In this document: positions 1-7,636 of the stretch, piece by piece | Layout: every line of letters begins with the position of its first letter | How positions within the stretch are numbered: position 1 is the stretch's first letter | Origin: Chryseobacterium joostei | GTDB lineage: Bacteria; Bacteroidota; Bacteroidia; Flavobacteriales; Weeksellaceae | Reading direction: 5' to 3' | DNA length: 64,000 nt | Assembly (NCBI RefSeq): GCF_003815775.1 | Contig: NZ_CP033926.1 | Coordinates: forward strand, 3,968,001 to 4,032,000 | Program-made: the position numbers and the translations under genes | The notes under the pieces: generated by a model | Database searches by the model: none | What the model was told of the DNA's origin: nothing | Seen by the model: only the letters and a program-made list of their open reading frames with translations

Positions 1-585
1 GGCAATAATGATGAAAATAACAAAGGCAATAATGACAATTTTAAGAGCACTTCCATCACCGGAAGGAGCTGTAGTGGCTTCAGGCTTGAATTTTCCCTGA
101 ACTGCCTCCATAATGGCTGAGGTACCCCGGTTAATACCATCGTACCAGAGACCTTTCTTAAAATTAGGCGTAACAATATAATCCAGAATCTGGCCTGCTA
201 CTGATGCTGTAAGATACTGTTCCACGGCTCTTCCTTGCTGAATAGACATTGTTCTGTCTTCCGTTGCTACAAGAAAGACCACTCCGTTATCTACTCCTTT
301 TTTTCCGATTTTCCATCGCTCACCAAACATCGTTGCCAGAAAATTAATATCATCTCCTTTGGTGGATTTGATGATAATAACTTCAATCTCTGTTGAGGTA
401 GAATCTGCAAATTTGATCAGTTTGTTGTTAAGCGCATCCTTTTCCTGTTGAGAAAGCAGACCTGCTTCATCAAAAATAGGGTATAGAACAGCCGGTTTTT
501 CAGGAATGGTATATTGTGCTGATACAAAAGTGTAAAAGCATATCAATAAAAATGAAAATACTATTTTAAGAGAACGTAATTTCAT
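1..585 (-). CDS. TPM-domain membrane protein (YgcG-like), 3' end cut by window
   Basis: The frame is open from an ATG at 585 to the window edge (195 codons), so only the N-terminal part is seen. It has a signal peptide (MKLRSLKIVFSFLL... ending near SAQ), then a TPM domain (about residues 35-165) containing FDEAGLLSQQEK and WKIGKKGVDNGVVFLVA, both typical of the YgcG/TPM_phosphatase family. A hydrophobic segment (LKIVIIAFVIFIIIA) begins where the window cuts it. The family is membrane-anchored and exposed outside the cytoplasmic membrane; its role is poorly defined, and phosphatase activity or a part in photosystem or envelope repair has been reported for members. The start overlaps the end of the next TPM gene by 20 bp, so both are co-transcribed behind lemA. 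Confidence 0.88.
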   Translation of the reverse strand, partial: MKLRSLKIVFSFLLICFYTFVSAQYTIPEKPAVLYPIFDEAGLLSQQEKDALNNKLIKFADSTSTEIEVIIIKSTKGDDINFLATMFGERWKIGKKGVDNGVVFLVATEDRTMSIQQGRAVEQYLTASVAGQILDYIVTPNFKKGLWYDGINRGTSAIMEAVQGKFKPEATTAPSGDGSALKIVIIAFVIFIIIA

Positions 586-994
586 TCGGGAGTTGGTTTG
601 GGTTTTCTCCTTCTACAGGAAAATATTTCTTTAGTTCAAGGCCTGTTTCCAGAATGGCACTTTGTAATGCCTTATAATAGTTACCTTTGGCAAATTCAGC
701 AGTGATATAGTCATGCAGATGGTTCCAATAGGATTGATTTACTTTCTCATGAATTCCGGAATCCCCAATAATAGTCAGGTATTTCTGTTCGAAATTGATA
801 TAAAAAAGCACAGCATTTCTATCAGTAGTTTTGTTCATACAGAGTTCCCTGAAAACTTCAAATGCTGTTTTTGCAAGATTGCTTTCAGTATTAGAGTCAA
901 TATGTACCCTGATCTCTCCTGTAGAGTGATCTTCTGCTGACTGAATCGCTTCCACAAGGGAAGCGATCTGTTGATTTGTAAGGTGATTACCCAT
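566..994 (-). CDS. Small TPM-domain protein
   Basis: This 142-residue protein is essentially one TPM domain without signal peptide or obvious membrane segment. It has the family pattern: IASLVEAIQSAEDHSTGEIRV, then FEVFRELCMNKTTDRNAVLFY and IIGDSGIHEKV. Such short cytoplasmic TPM proteins commonly sit between LemA and a longer YgcG-like TPM protein in Bacteroidota. Its start codon overlaps the lemA stop codon by one base and its end overlaps the next TPM gene by 20 bp, so the three genes are translationally coupled. The molecular function is not known from sequence. Confidence 0.85.
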   Translation of the reverse strand: MGNHLTNQQIASLVEAIQSAEDHSTGEIRVHIDSNTESNLAKTAFEVFRELCMNKTTDRNAVLFYINFEQKYLTIIGDSGIHEKVNQSYWNHLHDYITAEFAKGNYYKALQSAILETGLELKKYFPVEGENPNQLPNEITFS

Positions 995-1599
995 TATTTG
1001 AATACTTCAGGTGCCTTTTGAGCTCCTGCTTCAGCTTTGAAATAAGGTTTTTCTTTAAAATTGGTGAAATTCGCCAAAATGTTATTTGGGAAAGTCTTGA
1101 TAGAGGTGTTGTAAGTCTTTGCAGCATCGTTATAATATACAGTCTCTGTTCTGATGCTGTTTTCAATAGCAGTATACTCTCTTTGGAAGTTAATGTACTG
1201 TTGATCAGCTTTCAGGTTAGGATAAGACTCTACTACAGCCATCAATCTGCTTAATGCGCCTGATAATTCCCCCTGTGCAGCTTGGAACTTTGCAATATCA
1301 GCATCTGTCATATTGGTAGGATCCACATTGATGGAAGTTGCTTTGGAACGTGCTTCAACCACCTGTGTTAAAGTTTCCTGCTCAAATTTTGAATAAGACT
1401 TTACTGTTCTTTCCAAATTAGGAATAAGATTCGCTCTTTTCTGATACACAGTCTCTACGTTGGACCATTTTGCGTTAACAGTCTGTTCTTTGTCTACAAA
1501 GCTATTATATCCGCTTTTTCCCCAAAAGAATAGGACTGCAACAATAATAAGGAGGGCAATACCAATTGTTCCGGCGCCCAAACATCCTTTATTTTTCAT
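994..1599 (-). CDS. lemA: LemA family protein
   Basis: The 201-residue protein starts with an N-terminal membrane segment (about residues 8-26, GTIGIALLIIVAVLFFW) followed by the LemA signature: YNSFVDKEQTVNAKWSNVE, YQKRANLIPNLERTVK and LMAVVESYPNLKADQ. The rest is helical, matching the known all-alpha LemA fold with the C-terminal part outside the membrane. The function is unknown; genomic linkage to TPM proteins is widespread, which suggests a shared envelope role. It is the first gene of a lemA-TPM-TPM unit and a -7 box lies about 30 bp upstream on this strand. Length is typical of the family. Confidence 0.93.
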   Translation of the reverse strand: MKNKGCLGAGTIGIALLIIVAVLFFWGKSGYNSFVDKEQTVNAKWSNVETVYQKRANLIPNLERTVKSYSKFEQETLTQVVEARSKATSINVDPTNMTDADIAKFQAAQGELSGALSRLMAVVESYPNLKADQQYINFQREYTAIENSIRTETVYYNDAAKTYNTSIKTFPNNILANFTNFKEKPYFKAEAGAQKAPEVFK

Positions 1600-1630
1600 A
1601 GTTTATTTTTTTTTAATTTTTTGTGCTAAT

Positions 1631-1638
1631 CAAATATA
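1631..1638 (-). promoter_or_regulatory. Putative -7 box for lemA
   Basis: On the minus strand this reads TATATTTG, a perfect match to the Bacteroidota -7 consensus TAnnTTTG. It lies about 30 bp before the lemA ATG at 1599. No convincing -33 TTG was found. It is divergent from the folA promoter. Confidence 0.5.
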
Positions 1639-1650
1639 CAAATTATGTGC

Positions 1651-1658
1651 TAATTTTG
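1651..1658 (+). promoter_or_regulatory. Putative -7 box for folA
   Basis: TAATTTTG matches TAnnTTTG and lies 17 bp before the folA ATG at 1676. A second match (TATATTTG, 1667-1674) is too close to the start codon unless the gene has a leaderless or internal start. Confidence 0.45.
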
Positions 1659-1675
1659 TAGAAAATTATATTTGA

Positions 1676-2170
1676 ATGACAACAATAGTGGTTGCAATGG
1701 GAGAGAAGAACGAAATTGGTTTTGAGAACCAGTTGCTTTGGCATCTTCCTAAAGATTTAAAACATTTTAAAGACCTTACTTCGGGACATCCGATTATTAT
1801 GGGAAGAAAGACGTATGAGAGCATTGGGAAGCCACTTCCTAACCGTACGAATATTGTTGTTTCAAGAAGAAAAGACTGGTTTGAGGAAGGAATCCTTATT
1901 GTGGGAAGCCTTAAGGAAGCTATGAAATTTGCTAAAAAGATTGATGAAGATGTTTTTGTTATTGGCGGGGGGAAAATCTATGAACAAACAATGGAAATTG
2001 TGGATAAACTTGAAGTTACTTTGGTAAAGACAGAGCTGAAAGCAGATACATTCTTTCCTAAAATAGATGGAAAAATCTGGAAAAAAACAAGTGAAGTATG
2101 TCATGAAAAGGACGAGAAAAATGAGTATGACTTCTGCTTCCAGACGTTTGAAAAAATTAAGAGCGAATAG
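1676..2170 (+). CDS. folA: Dihydrofolate reductase
   Basis: The protein reduces dihydrofolate to tetrahydrofolate with NADPH, supplying one-carbon units for thymidylate and purine synthesis in the cytosol. The 164 residues cover the whole DHFR fold: IVVAMGEKNEIGFENQLLWHLPKDLKHFK (Met20 loop and the substrate-binding WxLPxDxxxFK), GRKTYESIGKPLPNR (cofactor site) and VFVIGGGKIYEQ (GG motif). The residue after WHLPK is the catalytic acid D. Length is normal for bacterial DHFR. It stands alone, divergent from lemA, with an adjacent -7 box. Confidence 0.97.
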   Translation: MTTIVVAMGEKNEIGFENQLLWHLPKDLKHFKDLTSGHPIIMGRKTYESIGKPLPNRTNIVVSRRKDWFEEGILIVGSLKEAMKFAKKIDEDVFVIGGGKIYEQTMEIVDKLEVTLVKTELKADTFFPKIDGKIWKKTSEVCHEKDEKNEYDFCFQTFEKIKSE

Positions 2171-2180
2171 TTATGAGAAT

Positions 2181-2215
2181 TCTAGCCTCTAACCTCTAGC
2201 TTCTAACCTCTAATT
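2181..2215. repeat. Heptad tandem array, unit TCTARCC, five copies
   Basis: Five consecutive 7-bp units follow the consensus TCTA(A/G)CC, with changes only in the last three positions of each unit. The array sits between folA and the next gene, directly upstream of that gene's -7 box, where a -33 element would be expected. It is the clearest member of a class of 7-bp-period arrays in this window. Confidence 0.9.
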
Positions 2216-2219
2216 TTTT

Positions 2220-2227
2220 TATCTTTG
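2220..2227 (+). promoter_or_regulatory. Putative -7 box
   Basis: TATCTTTG matches TAnnTTTG, 18 bp before the ATG at 2246. It begins four bases after the heptad array at 2181-2215, which therefore occupies the upstream promoter region. Confidence 0.5.
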
Positions 2228-2245
2228 CACTTCTAAAATTTAATA

Positions 2246-2812
2246 ATGAATAAATACATAAAAATTGCAGTAGCAGCACTTCTTATCCTTTTAGGACTTT
2301 ATATGATGATTTTCACAAGAAATCTTGGTTGGGGAATTGTTATTTTCCTTTTGGCTGCATTTCCAATTTTACTTTTCTTTAAAAATGAGTATATCCTTTT
2401 GGCTTTCTGGCAATTGAGAAAGCAGAATATGGAAAAAGCTGCGGAATGGTTAACAAAAATTACCAATTATAAAACACAGCTTCACCAATCTCAATATGGA
2501 TATTTCCATTATTTATTAGGATTAACACAAGCTCAGGATCACCCAACAAAGGTAGAGCCATTAATGAAAAAAGCTTTGGAATATGGCTTGAATATGAAGC
2601 ATGACAGGGCTATGGCTACTTTAAATCTTGCAGCAGCAGCTATTTCTAAAGGAAGAAGACAGGAAGGACAGAAACTATTGGAAGAAGCAAAAAGATTAGA
2701 TAGTGCAGGTATGATGACGGATCAGATCAAAATGATGAAAGATCAGCTGAAAATGCCAACAATGCAGAAGCATATGCACAATCCTAATATGAGACAAAGA
2801 GGAAGATTCTAG
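2246..2812 (+). CDS. Membrane protein with TPR-like helical domain, unknown function
   Basis: The 188-residue protein begins with two hydrophobic segments (about residues 5-24 and 28-47), so it is probably anchored in the inner membrane with the remainder in the cytoplasm. The soluble part is helical and resembles tetratricopeptide repeats: the segment QNMEKAAEWLTKITNYK and the segment ATLNLAAAAISKGRRQEGQKLLEEAKRL both have the A/L/G spacing of TPR helices. The C-terminus is rich in Met, Lys and Arg (MQKHMHNPNMRQRGRF). I do not recognise a named family. It has its own -7 box and a strong terminator, so it appears to be a single-gene unit. Confidence 0.85.
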   Translation: MNKYIKIAVAALLILLGLYMMIFTRNLGWGIVIFLLAAFPILLFFKNEYILLAFWQLRKQNMEKAAEWLTKITNYKTQLHQSQYGYFHYLLGLTQAQDHPTKVEPLMKKALEYGLNMKHDRAMATLNLAAAAISKGRRQEGQKLLEEAKRLDSAGMMTDQIKMMKDQLKMPTMQKHMHNPNMRQRGRF

Positions 2813-2833
2813 GAAATATCCGATATCAATATA

Positions 2834-2869
2834 AAAGCCTTGAAAATTATTCAGGGCTTTCTTTTTTTA
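2834..2869 (+). terminator. Rho-independent terminator
   Basis: An 11-bp stem (2834-2844 with 2850-2860, one G-T pair) with a 5-nt loop is followed by CTTTTTTT. It lies 22 bp after the stop codon of the upstream gene. Confidence 0.85.
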
Positions 2870-2905
2870 TTGGGAGTGGCGGAGGTGGCGAAGTCTTAAA
2901 TGAAC

Positions 2906-3538
2906 TTACATTTCCGAGTTCTGATCATAGCCATAAAATTTAGGCATCTGCCAGTGGTATTTCACCGCGAGTGTTCTGATAGCAACAATAAGTAAGATCG
3001 TAAAAATCTGTATAAAAGTGTATGATAGTGGAGTGTACTTTGTCATTAATAAAAAGGCAGCACCTCCCACAATACATGCAGTGGCATAAATTTCCTTTCT
3101 AAAGATCAATGGAATCCTGTTAAGCAATATATCCCGAATAATCCCTCCAAAACATCCGGTAATGGTTCCCAGCCCAATACATATTAAAGGATGGATACCA
3201 ACATTCAATCCTTTTTGTACACCAATGATGGTGAAAAGGCCCAATCCGAAGCTGTCGAAAATAAATAAAGTTACTTTAAAATTCTTTTCAAGAGATTTGA
3301 ATACCATTGAAAAGATACTGGTGACCAGAATCAGGGCACACATCAAAAGATCATGCATCCAGAATACAGGGATATCCAGAAGAAGATCCCTTACAGTTCC
3401 TCCTCCCACAGAAGTTACAAAGGCAATAATAAGTACACCAAACGGATCAAGGCGCTTCTGCATGGCTGCAAAGCTTCCTGACATGGAAAACGCAATGGTT
3501 CCAAGTACTTCTATGGCAAAATTGAACTGTTCGTGCAT
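2906..3538 (-). CDS. TRIC-type cation channel family protein (YicG/UPF0126)
   Basis: The 210-residue membrane protein has seven hydrophobic segments arranged as two homologous triplets plus one, as in the trimeric intracellular cation channel fold of prokaryotic YicG proteins. Signature segments are the glycine-rich turns GTIAFSMSGSFAAMQKRLDPFGV and GGGTVRDLLL in the first half, and GLGTITGCFGGIIRDILL in the second. Known homologues conduct K+ and other monovalent ions as trimers. It is the first gene of a minus-strand stretch but is separated from coaD by about 97 bp on the other side. Substrate cannot be deduced here. Confidence 0.9.
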   Translation of the reverse strand: MHEQFNFAIEVLGTIAFSMSGSFAAMQKRLDPFGVLIIAFVTSVGGGTVRDLLLDIPVFWMHDLLMCALILVTSIFSMVFKSLEKNFKVTLFIFDSFGLGLFTIIGVQKGLNVGIHPLICIGLGTITGCFGGIIRDILLNRIPLIFRKEIYATACIVGGAAFLLMTKYTPLSYTFIQIFTILLIVAIRTLAVKYHWQMPKFYGYDQNSEM

Positions 3539-3596
3539 ATGTTATAAATGATAATTGAGGAATAATTTTTTGCTTAAGCAAATTCTTGGCCATTTT

Positions 3597-3624
3597 ATCA
3601 ATTATCAATTATCGCTTATCAATT
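3597..3624. repeat. Heptad array, unit ATCAATT, four copies
   Basis: Three exact ATCAATT units and one variant (ATCGCTT) follow each other with a 7-bp period between the TRIC gene start and the coaD stop codon. A weaker opposite-strand version (AATTGAT-like words) lies near 3549-3570. Confidence 0.75.
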
Positions 3625-3634
3625 ATTATTTTGC

Positions 3635-4099
3635 TTATTTTTCTACTCTCACCGAGTCTGGAACCATAAGTTCGTATTCTCCGCCATGGGTAATGATTTC
3701 CCTTACGATACTGCTGCTGATAAAGGATTTTCCGGATGACGTTAATAAGAATACTGTTTCCAGTTTCTTGTGAGCAAGGGTTCTGTTGGTATGGGCAATG
3801 GCTTTTTCAAATTCAAAATCTGCCGGGTTTCTTAGTCCTCTGATAATGTATTGGGCATTTTTTTCAAAGCAATAGTCCACGGTAAGACCCTCAAATGAGT
3901 CTACTTCTACATTGGGGAATTCTGCCACGGAGTTTTGGATAAATTCCATTCTTTTTTCAAGAGGAAACATATATTTCTTCTGGGAATTTTGTCCAATGGC
4001 AATAATTAATTTATCAAAAAGCGGGGCTGCTCTTTCTATAATATCGTAGTGTCCTAAAGTAATGGGATCAAATGATCCTGGGAAAACAGCAATTTTCAT
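3635..4099 (-). CDS. coaD: Phosphopantetheine adenylyltransferase
   Basis: CoaD transfers AMP from ATP to 4'-phosphopantetheine to give dephospho-CoA, the penultimate step of coenzyme A synthesis. The 154 residues are full length. The nucleotidyltransferase signature is at the N-terminus (PGSFDPITLGHYDII, with the TxGH motif), and the second motif ISSSIVREI lies at the C-terminus. RGLRNPADFEFE in the middle is also typical. It lies downstream of ddl on the same strand, separated by a 98-bp spacer filled with heptad repeats. Confidence 0.97.
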   Translation of the reverse strand: MKIAVFPGSFDPITLGHYDIIERAAPLFDKLIIAIGQNSQKKYMFPLEKRMEFIQNSVAEFPNVEVDSFEGLTVDYCFEKNAQYIIRGLRNPADFEFEKAIAHTNRTLAHKKLETVFLLTSSGKSFISSSIVREIITHGGEYELMVPDSVRVEK

Positions 4100-4121
4100 G
4101 TGGTACGAGTTATAATTTTGA

Positions 4122-4202
4122 GTTATAAATTTTAGACTATGAATTATGACTTTATTCAGTTTCTAATATCTAGTCCCTAATTTTTAACGTCTATTATCTA
4201 TT
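4122..4202. repeat. Pair of inverted heptad arrays between ddl and coaD
   Basis: The segment 4161-4202 reads as six 7-bp units of the type NTCTANT. Upstream, 4122-4147 contains a 7-bp-period run in the opposite sense (GAGTTAT/AGACTAT-like). The stretch 4122-4147 pairs with 4163-4188 at 17 of 26 positions around a 15-nt loop, so the transcript could form a long imperfect hairpin just ahead of coaD. Confidence 0.65.
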
Positions 4203-5187
4203 TTCTTTTATTTAAGGCTTTTTCAACTTCATTTCCGCAAAGATCCATGATGGAAATTCCATAATGTTTCGCCTGCTGGGGAAGAATACTGGCAGGAGAG
4301 AATCCCGGGTTGGTATTCATTTCAAGCATGTAGGGAATACCATTCATTAGGATATATTCACTTCGTGAGAAACCGCTCATTCCAATGGAGTTGTAAGCTC
4401 TTTTAGCAATTTCTTCAACTCTTTTTGTTGTTTCAGCATCAATTCTTGCAGGGGTAATTTCTTCAGAAGCTCCTTCATATTTAGCTTCATAATCGAAAAA
4501 TTCATTGGTTGGAACAATTTCAGTAATTCCTAGAACAATAGTTTCTCCTTTGAAATCGATAACACCTACGGAAACCTCCATACCATCCAGGAAACTTTCG
4601 ATCAAGATTTCATTATCTTCCTTAAAAGCAATTTCTGTAGCAGCAATTAATTCAGATTTTTCCTTAACCTTGGTAATTCCCAATGAAGAGCCTGACTGGT
4701 TAGGTTTTACAAATAAAGGAAGTTTTAATTCTTCTACAATTTTATCAACATTGATGTCTTCTCCTTTTCTTAAATAAATGCTTTTTGCAGAAGGAATTCC
4801 ATATTTTGATAATACAGCAAGTGTATCTTTTTTATTGAAAGTAAGGGCGCTCTGGTAGAAGTCACATCCTGTATATTTTTGTCCTATTGCGTCCCAGTAA
4901 GCCTGTAGAATACCATTTTCACCAGGTGTACCATGGATGATATTAAAGCAAACATCAAAGTTTAATGTTTCGCCATTGTCTAAAGCGACAGAAAAATCTC
5001 CTTTATTGATCGGGTATTTTTTATCATTCTCTCCTAAAAAATACCATTCGTCTTTAAGGACCACTACTTTATATACGTCGTACAGATTTCTGTCTAAAGA
5101 ATCATAGATTAACTGTCCGCTTTTTAAGGATACAACATATTCATCAGAATAGCCTCCCATTACAACGGCAACACTTTTTTTGTTCAT
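4198..5187 (-). CDS. ddl: D-alanine--D-alanine ligase
   Basis: Ddl joins two D-alanines using ATP for the peptidoglycan stem peptide. The protein (about 329 residues from the ATG at 5187; an upstream ATG at 5193 adds two) has the ATP-grasp fold: N-terminal VAVVMGGYSDEYVVSLKSG, the conserved NIIHGTPGENG, the glycine-rich loop KPNQSGSSLGITKV and the metal-binding C-terminus MLEMNTNPGF. It is transcribed divergently from the PASTA protein, another wall-related gene. The MNKKSVAVVMGG start is preferred because it fits the family's usual N-terminus. Confidence 0.96.
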   Translation of the reverse strand: MNKKSVAVVMGGYSDEYVVSLKSGQLIYDSLDRNLYDVYKVVVLKDEWYFLGENDKKYPINKGDFSVALDNGETLNFDVCFNIIHGTPGENGILQAYWDAIGQKYTGCDFYQSALTFNKKDTLAVLSKYGIPSAKSIYLRKGEDINVDKIVEELKLPLFVKPNQSGSSLGITKVKEKSELIAATEIAFKEDNEILIESFLDGMEVSVGVIDFKGETIVLGITEIVPTNEFFDYEAKYEGASEEITPARIDAETTKRVEEIAKRAYNSIGMSGFSRSEYILMNGIPYMLEMNTNPGFSPASILPQQAKHYGISIMDLCGNEVEKALNKRK

Positions 5188-5309
5188 AACCATATAGTAT
5201 CAATTAAGGCAAATTTAAACATTTTATGTAATGCAATATGGGAAATCCGTAAATTTTAAGATCAAAAATGAATTGTGTTAAATAAAAAGCACATTCTAAA
5301 ATTATTAGC

Positions 5310-5317
5310 TATATTTG
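5310..5317 (+). promoter_or_regulatory. Putative -7 box for the PASTA gene
   Basis: TATATTTG matches TAnnTTTG and sits 27 bp before the ATG at 5344. It lies inside the longer frame that begins with GTG at 5275, which argues that 5344 is the true start. Confidence 0.55.
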
Positions 5318-5343
5318 CCGTTGTAATTAAAGTATTTTTAAGT

Positions 5344-6438
5344 ATGCTTAAATCACTTTTCAGTTGGAAAGTTTTATTGAATTTAGTAGTAGCCATCGGT
5401 GTTTTCGTTGGGCTTGTTTGGCTTACGTTTCGCTGGTTGGAATACCATACTAATCACGGTCAGGAAATCCCTGTTCCTAATGTTGTTAATAAATCTGTAC
5501 ATGATGCCGTTAAAATATTAGATGATACTGGTTTGGAATATGAAGTAGATAGTGCGACTTATGATCCGAAATACAGACCATTTCAGGTTCTTCAGATTTA
5601 TCCTGCACCGGGTTCCCGTGTAAAGGACGGAAGAACGGTGCGTCTTAAGGTGAACCCTAGAACATGGGCTCAAATTGCCGTTCCGGATGTAATTAACAAG
5701 TATTCAGGGCTTGCATTCCAGAGATTGGATCAGGTGGGTCTTAAAATTGGAGATACCATTTATGAGCCTAGTATTCAGAAAGATGCTCTTTTAAGAATTC
5801 TATATAAAGGAAATGCCGTAAATCCGGGAGCTCGCTTACCTCGATTCTCTGTTATTGATGTCGTTGTAGGGTCAGGGCCAATGAGAAATATTTCAATTCC
5901 TAATGTTGTAGGACTTTCTGTAAAAGAAGCAAGAGCGGTCATTACGAAGAGTATGTTTGAAGTAGGATTGGTAGAACATGAAGATGGTGGTAAAGATGAA
6001 TCTGATATCATTTATTATCAAGATCCTAGTTCGGGAGATGTTCGTGACCAAGGAATGCAAATTGATCTTTGGGCAAGTAAAAAGACGCCGGCAGAATTAA
6101 GAGCCAAGATAGAACAGCTGAACTCTATTTATCGTATGAAAGTAGATACATCTTTGCCTCCGGTACGATATGAAGAAGTTCATAATGAACCAAACTACGA
6201 CGCTCCGGTTATACCTGCGGCACCAAGAAGAGAAACTCCTAAGCCAGAGGTACCGAAAACAGAGACCCCTAAACCTCAGACGACAACTCCAAAACCTGCT
6301 ACAGGTTCAGGAACAGAGAAGCCAAAAGCTTCCACAACTCCCTCGTCTACAGGAAGTACAGCTAAACCTGCTGCTTCTACAACTACAGGTCAACAACCTG
6401 CACAAAAGCCAAAAGCAAAAAAGGTAGTTGTAGAATAA
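5344..6438 (+). CDS. PASTA-domain membrane protein without kinase domain
   Basis: From the ATG at 5344 the 364-residue protein has a short cytoplasmic N-terminus, one membrane segment (LNLVVAIGVFVGLVWLTF), then three PASTA repeats beginning near EIPVPNVVNKSVHDAV, AVPDVINKYSGLAF and SIPNVVGLSVKEAR. The C-terminal third is low complexity, rich in Pro, Lys and Thr, and probably disordered in the periplasm. PASTA domains bind muropeptides or regulate wall enzymes in Ser/Thr kinases and PBPs; neither partner domain is present here. The frame extends upstream to a GTG at 5275, but a -7 box inside the extension argues against that start. It is followed by an RluD-type gene after a hairpin. Confidence 0.88.
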   Translation: MLKSLFSWKVLLNLVVAIGVFVGLVWLTFRWLEYHTNHGQEIPVPNVVNKSVHDAVKILDDTGLEYEVDSATYDPKYRPFQVLQIYPAPGSRVKDGRTVRLKVNPRTWAQIAVPDVINKYSGLAFQRLDQVGLKIGDTIYEPSIQKDALLRILYKGNAVNPGARLPRFSVIDVVVGSGPMRNISIPNVVGLSVKEARAVITKSMFEVGLVEHEDGGKDESDIIYYQDPSSGDVRDQGMQIDLWASKKTPAELRAKIEQLNSIYRMKVDTSLPPVRYEEVHNEPNYDAPVIPAAPRRETPKPEVPKTETPKPQTTTPKPATGSGTEKPKASTTPSSTGSTAKPAASTTTGQQPAQKPKAKKVVVE

Positions 6439-6461
6439 TTTCAGATTAATATAAAAAATAC

Positions 6462-6493
6462 AGGCTTCAACTGCAAAATGTTGAGGCCTTTTG
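6462..6493 (+). terminator. Hairpin terminator or attenuator
   Basis: A 10-bp stem (6462-6471 with 6480-6489) is followed by only a short T run (TTTTG). It lies between the PASTA gene and the rluD-type gene 19 bp before the latter's start, so it may reduce rather than stop read-through. Confidence 0.65.
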
Positions 6494-6511
6494 TGTAAAA
6501 AAATAAAAACA

Positions 6512-7585
6512 ATGTCAGAAGATAACGAAGATTTTTTAGATGAAGAATTGCTGGATTCCAATAGTATTGAGAATATCGATATAGATGAGGAAAATAAAGG
6601 ATTATATGAACATCTTAATATCACTGTTGACCCTAAACAGGACCCATTAAGAATTGATAAGTTTCTTTTAATATACAGACAGAATTCTTCAAGGAATAAA
6701 ATTTCACAGACCTGTAGGGCTGGAAACGTTATAGTCAACGGAACAGCAGTAAAGCAGAATTATCGCGTAAAACCAGGGGACCAAATCTCAGTATTGCTTA
6801 CCCATCCTCCTCGTGAAAATGTTATTATTCCACAGGATATTCCTGTAAATATCGTCTATGAAGATGATGATTTGGTAGTCGTAGATAAGGAGCCAGGAAT
6901 GGTGGTGCATCCCGGACACGGAAACTGGGATGGAACATTGGTAAATGCTTTGGCTTACCATTTTGAAAAGAATGGTGCAAAGTCTGATCTTGACAGGGTA
7001 GGACTTGTTCACAGGATTGATAAGGATACTTCCGGACTTTTGGTCATTGCTAAAAATGAATATGCATTAAGTTTCTTGGCAAAACAGTTTTTCAACAGAA
7101 CTACGAAAAGGCTATACTGGGCTTTTGTGTGGGGAAACCTTAATGAGGATGAAGGAACCATAAGAGGACATGTGGGAAGACATCCCAAAAATAGAATGCA
7201 GATGTCTGTTTATGAAGACGGAAGCCAAGGGAAGCATGCTGTTACCCACTACAAGGTGCTAGAAAGGTTCAAGTACATGACATGGGTAGAGTGTAAGTTG
7301 GAAACGGGAAGAACGCATCAGATCAGGGCGCATTTCAAGCATATTGGGCATACATTGTTTAATGACGAAAGATATGAGGGGCATACTCCGCTAAGAGGAG
7401 TGAACATTCCAAAATATAAACAGTTTATAAAAAATGTTTTTGAAATTTTACCAAGACATGCTTTGCACGCACATACCCTAGGATTTATACACCCAACAAC
7501 AAAAAAGGAATTATATTTTGAAAGCCCAATGCCCAAAGATATGACGGATGCCGTAAAAAAATGGAGAAATTATTTAGAAAACTAA
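6512..7585 (+). CDS. rluD: RluA/RluD-family 23S rRNA pseudouridine synthase
   Basis: This enzyme isomerises uridines to pseudouridine in large-subunit rRNA. From the ATG at 6512 (357 residues) it has an acidic N-terminal tail, an S4 RNA-binding domain (LRIDKFLLIYRQNSSRNK, then NVIVNGTAVK), and the RluA catalytic domain with VVDKEPGMVVHPG and the catalytic-aspartate motif HRIDKDTSGLLV. The later motif GRTHQIRAHFKHIGH is also diagnostic. The frame extends to a TTG at 6491 but ATG is better placed. Which uridines are modified (RluD sites or others) cannot be fixed from sequence. Confidence 0.93.
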   Translation: MSEDNEDFLDEELLDSNSIENIDIDEENKGLYEHLNITVDPKQDPLRIDKFLLIYRQNSSRNKISQTCRAGNVIVNGTAVKQNYRVKPGDQISVLLTHPPRENVIIPQDIPVNIVYEDDDLVVVDKEPGMVVHPGHGNWDGTLVNALAYHFEKNGAKSDLDRVGLVHRIDKDTSGLLVIAKNEYALSFLAKQFFNRTTKRLYWAFVWGNLNEDEGTIRGHVGRHPKNRMQMSVYEDGSQGKHAVTHYKVLERFKYMTWVECKLETGRTHQIRAHFKHIGHTLFNDERYEGHTPLRGVNIPKYKQFIKNVFEILPRHALHAHTLGFIHPTTKKELYFESPMPKDMTDAVKKWRNYLEN

Positions 7586-7605
7586 AAATATATTGAGATT
7601 TTTTT

Positions 7606-7613
7606 TATATTTG
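7606..7613 (+). promoter_or_regulatory. Putative -7 box for the PorP/SprF gene
   Basis: TATATTTG matches TAnnTTTG, 23 bp before the ATG at 7637. A TTG at 7619 in the same frame would lie at the expected transcription start, so it is unlikely to be the initiation codon. Confidence 0.55.
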
Positions 7614-7636
7614 TTGAATTGAAATCAAGATTTGTT

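Noticed and set aside
3162..3551. 129-codon plus-strand frame antisense to the TRIC-type channel
   Set aside because: It is antisense to a recognised membrane protein and rich in residues that arise from the complement of hydrophobic codons.
6307..6738. 143-codon minus-strand frame over the PASTA tail and rluD start
   Set aside because: It is the antisense of the low-complexity Pro/Thr/Lys tail and of real coding sequence; its Cys/Ser richness reflects that.
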